NCBI GenBank assembly: GCA_023388195.1 | Contig: JAEWGR010000028.1 | Span: 1-16,069 of the forward strand | Origin: Bacillota bacterium | Lineage (GTDB): Bacteria; Bacillota; Negativicutes; Sporomusales; Sporomusaceae | Length of the DNA stretch: 16,069 nt | Reading direction: 5' to 3' | Shown here: positions 6,638 through 12,706 of the stretch, piece after piece | Numbering within the stretch: the first letter of the stretch is position 1 | Layout: every line of letters starts with the position of its first letter | Notes under the pieces: generated by a model | Told to the model about the DNA's origin: nothing | What the model saw: the letters and a program-made list of their open reading frames with translations, nothing else | Database searches by the model: none | Translations under genes and position numbers: made by a program

Positions 6638-8218
6638 TTAACGCCCTTTCGCCGGCTCGATATTAACCCGGTGGCCTTTGATTGTATTTTTATTCATAAC
6701 TGACAGCACCCGCTCGGCAACACCTTCCGGGACCTCAACAAAAGTAAACTTGTCATAAATATTGATCAAGCCGATAATACTGCCCTGAATATCAGCCTCC
6801 TCAGCAATGGTGCGGACTATATCCTGCGGCTGAATCCGCTGGGCCCGGCCGGCATTGATAAATAACCGCACCATGCCCGGCTCGGCGCCGGTATTACCAA
6901 ATTGCAGCTCCTGCTTCTCAATAACGGCCTGTTCCTTATACCCTTCCTGGAAGAGTTTCAGCGCCGCTGCCGCCAGGTCAATCGGATCATAGTCGGTGGC
7001 CAGATCGGCAACAATGCTGCTGTAGGCATCCAACCCGCCGCGGGTAATCGTCTGGGTCAGCTGATTTTTTATAATCTCACTTTGCCGCTCCAGGATATCG
7101 GCCGGGGATGGCAATTGGCGCCGCAGGATACGGGTCCGTACTTCTTTTTCAATCAGTTTCAACTGCCTGTATTCGCGCGGCTGAATAAAGGTCATCGCCA
7201 CGCCCTTTTTGCCAGCGCGGCCTGTACGGCCGATACGATGAACATAGGACTCCGGGTCCTGGGGGATGTCATAGTTGATTACATGGGTAATATGCTCAAT
7301 ATCGAGCCCTCTGGCAGCCACATCAGTGGCAATCAGGATATCCAGCTTGCCATCCCGGAATTTTTTCATAACCCGGTCCCGCTGGGCCTGGCTCAGGTCA
7401 CCGTGCAGGCCGTCGGAGATATAGCCCCGTGTGGATAATGACGCCACCAGGTCATCAACCCCTTTTTTGGTACGGCAGAAGATAATAACCCGGCCCACTG
7501 TTTCGGAATCAAGTACCCGGCATAAACCGTCCAGTTTATCACGGGTCTCATAATAGATCTGATCAATCAGGGGGACTGTCAGCTGTTCCTTGCTGATGGT
7601 TACCGTTACCCGGTCTTTCATGTACCTATTGGCCAAAGCCATGATCTCTGAAGGCATTGTGGCTGAAAATAGCAGGGTTTGCCGTTCGGAAGGAACATGC
7701 TGAAGAATGCTCTGAATATCATCAATAAAACCCATATCCAGCATTTCGTCTGCTTCGTCAATGACCAGAATTCTAACATGATCCAGCTTAATGGTATTCC
7801 GGCGGATATGATCAAGCAGCCGGCCGGGGGTACCGACGATTACCTGCACACCTAATTTTAGGGATCTGATCTGACGTTCGATTGCCTGCCCCCCATAGAT
7901 AGGTAATGTCTTTATCCGTTTAAATTTCCCGATTTTAGCCAGTTCTTCCGAAACCTGAATAGCAAGCTCCCTGGTGGGAGTAAGCACTAGAGCCTGAATT
8001 TGCTTGACTTCCGTGATCCGTTCCATAATAGGAATACCGAAAGCGGCTGTTTTACCTGTACCGGTTTGGGCCTGGCCCAAAACATCATTCCCGGCTAATA
8101 CCAGGGGAATAGTCTGGCTCTGAATCGGCGACGGCTCTTCAAAACCCATTTCCGTGATCGCGGCCGCGGTTTTCTTGCTTAAGGATATATCACCAAATAA
8201 AGTTACTGCATCTTTCAT
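6638..8218 (-). CDS. DEAD-box RNA helicase of the DeaD/CsdA type with C-terminal RNA-binding domain
   Basis: This ATP-dependent RNA helicase probably acts in ribosome assembly or mRNA decay. All superfamily-2 motifs are in order: Q motif with G-F-E-E-P-S-P-I-Q (25-33), motif I A-Q-T-G-T-G-K-T (50-57), Ia P-T-R-E-L-A (81-86), II D-E-A-D (154-157), III S-A-T (185-187) and VI H-R-I-G-R-T-G-R (327-334). After a helical linker, residues 449-522 look like the DbpA/CsdA RNA-binding fold (V-R-L-F-I-N-A-G-R to G-H-R-V-N-I). At 526 residues it is similar to shorter CsdA-like proteins; no basic RGG tail is seen. GGAGG lies ahead of the ATG. It starts 14 bases after cinA, so it is probably cotranscribed with it. 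Partnership with RNase Y, encoded three genes on, is plausible but only inferred. Confidence 0.93.
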   Translation of the reverse strand: MKDAVTLFGDISLSKKTAAAITEMGFEEPSPIQSQTIPLVLAGNDVLGQAQTGTGKTAAFGIPIMERITEVKQIQALVLTPTRELAIQVSEELAKIGKFKRIKTLPIYGGQAIERQIRSLKLGVQVIVGTPGRLLDHIRRNTIKLDHVRILVIDEADEMLDMGFIDDIQSILQHVPSERQTLLFSATMPSEIMALANRYMKDRVTVTISKEQLTVPLIDQIYYETRDKLDGLCRVLDSETVGRVIIFCRTKKGVDDLVASLSTRGYISDGLHGDLSQAQRDRVMKKFRDGKLDILIATDVAARGLDIEHITHVINYDIPQDPESYVHRIGRTGRAGKKGVAMTFIQPREYRQLKLIEKEVRTRILRRQLPSPADILERQSEIIKNQLTQTITRGGLDAYSSIVADLATDYDPIDLAAAALKLFQEGYKEQAVIEKQELQFGNTGAEPGMVRLFINAGRAQRIQPQDIVRTIAEEADIQGSIIGLINIYDKFTFVEVPEGVAERVLSVMNKNTIKGHRVNIEPAKGR

Positions 8219-8232
8219 TATAAAAAAACCTC

Positions 8233-9480
8233 CTATAGTGTAAGCAAATATTGACGCAAGTGATTAAGGGCGGCAAGAGCCGTCCGGTGTTTAACATCTG
8301 TGCGACTGCCATTAAAATAATGCTGATAACCTTTTGTGCCTGCCGGGCCGTCAATCGCAATATAGACAAGGCCGACAGGCTTGCCGTCGGTGGCGCCGCC
8401 GGGACCGGCAATGCCAGTTATACTAAGGCCAATATCAGCCAAGTACCTTGCTTTAATTCCCTGGGCCATGCTTGCCGCTGTTTGTTGACTCACAGCGCCT
8501 TCGGCCGCAAGAACAGCAGCCGGTACACCGACCTGAGACACCTTAATTTCGTTGCTGTAGCAAACCACAGATCCGGTTACATAACGGGAACTGCCGGGAA
8601 CATCGGTAATACGGCTGGTAACAAGACCGCCGGTACAGGATTCGGCCAACGCTATTTTCAAATCTTTGTCCAGCAATAACCTGCCCACAGCCTGCTCCAG
8701 GGTGTCATCATCAATGCCAAAGATATATTCGCTTATTAACGGGCGGATTTGGTCCTCAAGCGCTGTAATCAGCTGCAATGCGGCGGTTTCATTAACAGCG
8801 CTGGCAGTAATGCGGACATTTATTACACCATTGCTCACCAATAAGGCAAGTGTCGGATTTGATTGCGAAAGGATAAAACTTTTAATTTTTTCTTCGAGGG
8901 CCGATTCACCTAAACCATATGTACGCAATACCCTGGATACAATGGCCCCCTGCAGGCCGTAACGCTCTTTAAGATACGGGATAATTGAAGTTTCAAACAT
9001 GGCAGTGAGCTCACGGGGCGGTCCTGGCAGGTTAATAATTATTTTGCCGGCCATGTTGTCTTCCACAATGACGCCAGGGGCTGTGCCGCAATTGTTCTCC
9101 ACAATGGCGGCCCCGTCCGGCATCATTGCCTGCCGCAGATTATTATCAGTCATACATAGCCGGCGTTCCGCAAAATAACGTTTTATCCGTTCCGCACTGT
9201 CGGCATGAAAACACATTGCTCTGGACAATACCGCCGCCGTCACTTCTTTTGTTATATCCCCCTGCGTAGGGCCAAGCCCCCCGCTTGTTATCACAATATC
9301 AGCCCGCGCTAGAGCTGTTTGCAGCACACTCTTCATCCGCTCCCGGTTATCGCCAACCGTTGTCTGATATAATACACTAAACCCCAGTTCATTCAGCCGG
9401 GCTGCTAAAAAAGGGGCATTCGTGTTGGTAATCTGACCCAAGAGTAACTCGGTACCGGTACTCACCAGTTCTACAATCAT
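8233..9480 (-). CDS. cinA: CinA: competence/damage-inducible protein, nicotinamide-nucleotide amidohydrolase
   Basis: The protein has two domains. The N-terminal MoaB/MogA-like (COG1058) domain has T-S-G-G-L-G-P-T-Q-G-D (65-75) and L-P-G-P-P-R-E (151-157), linked in this family to ADP-ribose pyrophosphatase activity. The C-terminal PncC domain has A-E-S-C-T-G-G (279-285) and G-I-A-G-P-G-G (356-362), for deamidation of NMN to NaMN in pyridine-nucleotide recycling. I start at the ATG ending at 9480 (415 residues), with GGAGGG seven bases upstream; an earlier frame extension passes through that binding site. cinA next to recA is conserved in Firmicutes, and in naturally competent species the pair is competence-induced. 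Here the DEAD-box gene intervenes, and a SigH-like promoter lies just upstream. Confidence 0.95.
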   Translation of the reverse strand: MIVELVSTGTELLLGQITNTNAPFLAARLNELGFSVLYQTTVGDNRERMKSVLQTALARADIVITSGGLGPTQGDITKEVTAAVLSRAMCFHADSAERIKRYFAERRLCMTDNNLRQAMMPDGAAIVENNCGTAPGVIVEDNMAGKIIINLPGPPRELTAMFETSIIPYLKERYGLQGAIVSRVLRTYGLGESALEEKIKSFILSQSNPTLALLVSNGVINVRITASAVNETAALQLITALEDQIRPLISEYIFGIDDDTLEQAVGRLLLDKDLKIALAESCTGGLVTSRITDVPGSSRYVTGSVVCYSNEIKVSQVGVPAAVLAAEGAVSQQTAASMAQGIKARYLADIGLSITGIAGPGGATDGKPVGLVYIAIDGPAGTKGYQHYFNGSRTDVKHRTALAALNHLRQYLLTL

Positions 9481-9505
9481 TTTCTTTCCCTCCTGACAAT
9501 AATGC

Positions 9506-9532
9506 ATTCGCGACCTAGTTAATAATTCCTTT
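9506..9532 (-). promoter_or_regulatory. SigH-like promoter for cinA
   Basis: The minus strand reads AAAGGAATT (9524-9532), exactly 11 bases, then CGCGAAT (9506-9512). It matches RnAGGAwWW-N11/12-RnnGAAT except for C instead of a purine at the first -10 position. Transcription would start about 20 bases upstream of the cinA ATG, leaving room for the ribosome binding site. No convincing SigA promoter was found for cinA, although TATAAT occurs further upstream. Confidence 0.6.
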
Positions 9533-9579
9533 TAATTACTATAATTTGCGACAAAAATAATATTATAAGAATTTAACAA

Positions 9580-9612
9580 AAAATAGCAGAGCTTGGCAGT
9601 CTCTACTATTTT
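9580..9612 (-). terminator. Intrinsic terminator after rimO
   Basis: On the minus strand AAAATAGTAGAG pairs with CTCTGCTATTTT over 12 pairs (one T-G wobble), with a nine-base loop, ending in TTTTTT and G. It lies about 30 bases past the rimO stop and separates the solute-binding protein/rimO unit from cinA. Confidence 0.88.
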
Positions 9613-9643
9613 AAGCCTGCATTATATTATTATACAGCCAATA

Positions 9644-10972
9644 TCACTTTCTTTCAGCCAGCAAGTCATAAGTAAATCCTTGTACAACCTTTGCTTGCAC
9701 AACATCACCCGGCGCCAGACCGCCGGCATTTTCGACGTAAATGCGGCCATCGACGTCAGGGGCTTCCCGATAGGACCGGCCAAAAGCCACCTCCGGCTGT
9801 TCAGGGTTATAACCTTCGATCAATATAGACAGCAGCTGTCCTTCCATATCACGGTTCAAGTCTTCCGATATCCGGCATTGTAACGCCATCAGTTCATGAT
9901 AACGCTCCTCTTTAACACTATCCGGAATCTGTTGTTCCAAACCGGCGGCAGGCGTGTCCTCTTCCTGGGAATAAGTAAAGACCCCCAGCCGTTCAAACCG
10001 CTGTTCTTCGGCAAACTGTTTCAGTGATTCAAAATGACTGTCAGTCTCACCGGGAAACCCGACAATAAAAGAAGTACGGATAACAACTGCAGGAATAGCT
10101 GTGCGGATTTTCTTCAGCAGGCTTTCAATCTCGGCCCGTGTATCACGCCGGTTCATAGCCGCCAGAATTTCATCATCGGCATGCTGGAGCGGCATATCAA
10201 TGTATTTGCAAATCTTAGGCTCGCGGGCAATAAGATCAATAAGTTCATCATTAAAGTATTTAGGATAGCAATACAATAAACGAATCCAGACAATACCCTC
10301 AATTTTTACTAATTCTTTAAGCAAGGCCACCAATTGCGGCTGACCATAACGGTCACGGCCGTAACTTGTGGTGTCCTGGGCAATAAGATTTATCTCCTTG
10401 ACGCCCCGGTCGGCAAGCATCTGCACCTCACTGACCACTGATTCTACAGGCCGGCTCCGGTAACTGCCCCGCACCAGGGGAATTACACAATACGAACAAC
10501 AGTTGCTGCAGCCTTCGGCAATCTTGACATAAGCGCTGTAAGCAGGCGTAGTGGATATCCGTCGCATGGTTTCGTCATAAATGGTGTCTGTTTCGCCAAT
10601 AAGCAGCACACGCTCACCGGCCAGGACAGCCTCTACCGCTTCCATAATACGATGCCAGGCACCGGTACCGACAATGGCCGATACCTCTGCCAGCTCATCC
10701 AGTAATTCCTGCTGATAGCGCTGCCCTAAACAGCCAGCCACAATCACGCCTTTGCATTTTCCGTCTTTCTTAAAATCAGCCATTTGGATAATTGTTGAGA
10801 TTGATTCTTCTTTCGCGGAATCAATAAAACCACAGGTATTAACAATTAAAATATCGGCAACATGAGGGTCGTCGGTAATGTGTATATTATTATCAGCCAG
10901 AATCCCTAACATGATCTCAGTATCAACAAGATTCTTGGCACATCCTAAACTGACAAATCCTGCTGTAAGCAT
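9644..10972 (-). CDS. rimO: Ribosomal protein uS12 methylthiotransferase RimO
   Basis: RimO is a radical-SAM enzyme that methylthiolates the conserved aspartate of ribosomal protein S12, using two iron-sulfur clusters. The N-terminal UPF0004 domain supplies three cysteines, C11 (L-G-C-A-K-N), C47 (N-T-C-G-F-I) and C81 (A-G-C-L-G-Q). The radical-SAM motif C155-x3-C159-x2-C162 follows in G-C-S-N-C-C-S-Y-C. A C-terminal TRAM domain spans roughly 376-442. The L-G-C-A-K-N-x-V-D motif and the 442-residue length fit RimO better than MiaB. AGGAGGG precedes the ATG, and this binding site lies immediately after the stop of the solute-binding protein gene, so the two are probably coupled. In many Firmicutes pgsA follows rimO; here a terminator follows instead. 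Confidence 0.95.
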   Translation of the reverse strand: MLTAGFVSLGCAKNLVDTEIMLGILADNNIHITDDPHVADILIVNTCGFIDSAKEESISTIIQMADFKKDGKCKGVIVAGCLGQRYQQELLDELAEVSAIVGTGAWHRIMEAVEAVLAGERVLLIGETDTIYDETMRRISTTPAYSAYVKIAEGCSNCCSYCVIPLVRGSYRSRPVESVVSEVQMLADRGVKEINLIAQDTTSYGRDRYGQPQLVALLKELVKIEGIVWIRLLYCYPKYFNDELIDLIAREPKICKYIDMPLQHADDEILAAMNRRDTRAEIESLLKKIRTAIPAVVIRTSFIVGFPGETDSHFESLKQFAEEQRFERLGVFTYSQEEDTPAAGLEQQIPDSVKEERYHELMALQCRISEDLNRDMEGQLLSILIEGYNPEQPEVAFGRSYREAPDVDGRIYVENAGGLAPGDVVQAKVVQGFTYDLLAERK

Positions 10973-10984
10973 AATACGGCCCTC

Positions 10985-12019
10985 CTATTGGATTCCCAGG
11001 CGCACAGCCTGTACCCATTTATTTAATAACTTGCGCTGTTGTTCCGGCAAATACATGTCATGGTGGTCGAGCAACAGCAGTTCTTTAGTCATGTACTCCT
11101 TGTACATACGAAATTCCGGATTTGTCGGCACAAAATAAAATTTTTGCTGAGCCATCGCCGCAAGGGCCCCGGCCTGGGTCAGCCAGTCAATGAATTGCTT
11201 TGCTTCAGAACCATGGGGGGCGCCTCTGATTAATCCGGCTCCTGTCAGCAGATAGGCTGTCCCATCCTCAGGATAGATAATTTCAATAGGAAAACCGTCC
11301 CGTACATACCGCATTGCCTCACTATGAACAACAATAGCGATATCCACCTCACCCATACTGGCCATCCTGGCCGGGGTTACCAGAAACTTAGCATACTGTA
11401 CAATCTGCGGGTGGAGTTTTTTGAGAAAACTCAGGGTCTGGGTTTCGCCATTGACAGCAACCAGGGTATATAAGAGATTGGCCGCCGCATCGGCCGCCAG
11501 AAAATCAGTCATGCCAAACCGTACCTTAGGTTCCAACGGTAATTCGGACCATTTTGCCGGTTTTTTTGCCGTCTTGCGTAAAAAATCCTGATTAGCGGCA
11601 AAAATAACCGGATCATACCAGACACCGGTCCAATAGCCGTCAGGATCCTGGAATCTGGCGGGAATGATATCTGTGTATTCGGACTGATAAGGGATCAGCA
11701 GGGCGCTGCTTTTCGCCTGTTTGAGCGTTTTGCGGTTGGCCAGAATCAAATCAGCCTGTGGCTTTGCGGATTCCTGAATTAGTTTGGTAAACAGCTCTTT
11801 CTCGGTTAAAGGCGCTATACTTACTCTGACTTGAGCAATCTTTTCGTATTCCTGTGCTAATACAGAGACCTGCTCAACCGGCAGCGTAGTATAGACCGTG
11901 ATGGTTGGCAGGGTATCTTTATTTTCCTTACCTGCATAGCCGGCCAGATAGGTCGTGCCTGCTGCTGCCAGTATGATAAAAAAAAACGAGATCAATAATA
12001 ATGGCAGATAACGTTTCAT
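10985..12019 (-). CDS. Membrane-anchored extracellular solute-binding protein, iron(III)-type (COG1840-like), without a transporter
   Basis: The 344-residue protein begins with two basic residues (K2, R3) and a hydrophobic stretch (about 5-27) that has no lipobox cysteine and no clear signal-peptidase site, so it is an uncleaved anchor or a type I signal. The mature part starts T-I-T-V-Y-T-T-L-P-V-E-Q-V, the usual first strand and helix of the AfuA/FbpA class of periplasmic-binding-protein-like folds. G-Y-W-T-G-V-W-Y-D-P (about 127-136) and F-G-M-T-D-F-L-A-A-D-A-A (about 168-179) are also typical. Known relatives bind ferric iron, phosphonates or organic anions; the ligand cannot be predicted here. 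No ABC permease or ATPase is adjacent. Its TAG stop is 12 bases before rimO, overlapping the rimO ribosome-binding region. Its own binding site is an odd G-run, GGGGGG, six bases before ATG. Confidence 0.85.
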   Translation of the reverse strand: MKRYLPLLLISFFFIILAAAGTTYLAGYAGKENKDTLPTITVYTTLPVEQVSVLAQEYEKIAQVRVSIAPLTEKELFTKLIQESAKPQADLILANRKTLKQAKSSALLIPYQSEYTDIIPARFQDPDGYWTGVWYDPVIFAANQDFLRKTAKKPAKWSELPLEPKVRFGMTDFLAADAAANLLYTLVAVNGETQTLSFLKKLHPQIVQYAKFLVTPARMASMGEVDIAIVVHSEAMRYVRDGFPIEIIYPEDGTAYLLTGAGLIRGAPHGSEAKQFIDWLTQAGALAAMAQQKFYFVPTNPEFRMYKEYMTKELLLLDHHDMYLPEQQRKLLNKWVQAVRLGIQ

Positions 12020-12073
12020 AAGTTACCCCCCCATACTAGATAGATTGGCCAAATAATTAAGGCAAACATATAT

Positions 12074-12102
12074 ACTATACCCTGTTTTTAAGGTTTATGC
12101 AA
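12074..12102 (-). promoter_or_regulatory. Possible SigA promoter for the solute-binding protein and rimO
   Basis: On the minus strand TTGCAT (12097-12102), a 17-base spacer and TATAGT (12074-12079) lie about 55 bases before the start codon. The -10 box is good and the -35 box matches only in TTG. If correct, the GC-rich block at 12105-12235 lies upstream of this transcript and is not its leader. Confidence 0.45.
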
Positions 12103-12104
12103 GT

Positions 12105-12235
12105 CCCCGGTCGCTGTTGCGCCAAGTCTCTCAGGAGGACAGCAGAAGTCTGAACGAAAGCCGGTGGTTGGCCTTAGCCAGAGAAAGTTACCTTTCACAG
12201 GACAAATAACCGGGCCGTATAGTCCGGCTTATTCT
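12105..12235. ncRNA. Candidate structured RNA between the solute-binding protein and the membrane-protein gene
   Basis: This divergent spacer holds GC-rich, self-complementary sequence. On the plus strand, CCCCGG (12105-12110) can pair with CCGGTGG (12161-12167, one bulged T). Inside it, GTCTC/GAGGAC (12126-12140, one bulged G) competes with GCTGT/ACAGC (12113-12117/12139-12143). TGGC-CTTA-GCCA follows, then AAAG-TTAC-CTTT. Last is a hairpin AATAACCGG/CCGGCTTATT with one bulged base, ending TTATTCT, a weak U-tract. Nested and alternative pairings suggest a folded regulatory RNA, for which the plus strand seems likelier because of the 3' hairpin and the downstream plus-strand gene. I know no matching RNA class. 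There is no convincing open reading frame. Confidence 0.35.
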
Positions 12236-12254
12236 AAAAGACAGGAATGTATGG

Positions 12255-12260
12255 TAAAAT
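12255..12260 (+). promoter_or_regulatory. Possible -10 box for the 130-residue membrane protein
   Basis: TAAAAT lies 27 bases upstream of the ATG. Seventeen bases further up is TTCTAA, only a partial -35 match, which overlaps the end of the hairpin of the candidate structured RNA. Weak call. Confidence 0.35.
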
Positions 12261-12287
12261 TAGAATATCATGAAAGGAGTTGTTATT

Positions 12288-12680
12288 ATGTCCGAAAGAC
12301 CCAGCTGGTGGTCTTTCCTTCATCCTGATCTCACTGGCCGCCTGCTTCTCGTCATCGGTTTTTTACTGGTTGTCGCCATCGGCTATGCGTTTGGCGTCTA
12401 CACCGGTGTCACCCAGGGCAACCTGCCGGCAGCCCTTAATGCATTCGTAGCCCTGCTCTTATACGCAGTTCCCGCCGTCGGTTTGCTAAAACTTAAGCGC
12501 TGGGCCCGCATGTTTGAGCTGATCCTGTCTTTTCTTTTTGTAATTATTGGTTTCCTCATCATGTTTGGTTATAACATGACGATGGGCGTCATGACCATCG
12601 TCCCGCACGGGTTGATTGGCATGTATCTCTTATCTGAGGACTGCCGCCGTACATTTGGTCTGATGAGTAAGACAGACTAA
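12288..12680 (+). CDS. Small four-helix integral membrane protein of unknown function
   Basis: The 130-residue protein is not one I recognise. It starts M-S-E-R-P-S-W-W-S-F-L-H-P-D and has about four hydrophobic segments: 17-39 (L-L-L-V-I-G-F-L-L-V-V-A), 46-66, 75-94 (L-I-L-S-F-L-F-V-I-I-G-F) and 98-115. A polar C-terminus, S-E-D-C-R-R-T-F-G, follows. A short basic loop, K-L-K-R-W-A-R, joins helices 2 and 3, suggesting both ends face the cytoplasm. I chose the ATG at 12288 because AAAGGAG ends eight bases upstream; an in-frame ATG at 12270 precedes that site. It is the only plus-strand gene in the window. It converges on ygiQ with two bases between the stop codons and has its own terminator. 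Confidence 0.8.
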   Translation: MSERPSWWSFLHPDLTGRLLLVIGFLLVVAIGYAFGVYTGVTQGNLPAALNAFVALLLYAVPAVGLLKLKRWARMFELILSFLFVIIGFLIMFGYNMTMGVMTIVPHGLIGMYLLSEDCRRTFGLMSKTD

Positions 12681-12706
12681 AACTACGAGGTTCTAGTCTG
12701 TTTTTT
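12672..12706 (+). terminator. Intrinsic terminator of the membrane-protein gene, overlapping both stop codons
   Basis: ACAGACTA (12672-12679) pairs exactly with TAGTCTGT (12694-12701), with further imperfect pairing inside, and is followed by TTTTTT. The left arm contains the stop region of the plus-strand gene, and the loop and right arm lie in the last codons of ygiQ, so the element is shared with coding sequence. The opposite strand has no T-run, so it is directional. Confidence 0.75.

Noticed and set aside
6902..7438. Long plus-strand open frame of 178 codons opposite the helicase gene.
   Set aside because: It lies entirely within the well-supported DEAD-box gene, has no recognisable motifs, and is the usual shadow of a GC-biased coding strand.
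12126..12145. TCTCTCAGG followed by GGACAG resembles the 3' part of a glycine riboswitch.
   Set aside because: The required 5' GGAGAG stem partner and the GCCGAAGG-type core are absent, and no glycine-cleavage gene follows.
3159..12155. Both candidate RNA regions contain GCAGAAG followed closely by CTGAAC (3159-3175 and 12142-12155).
   Set aside because: The surrounding sequence does not align, the spacing differs, and the orientation relative to the presumed transcripts seems opposite; likely chance.
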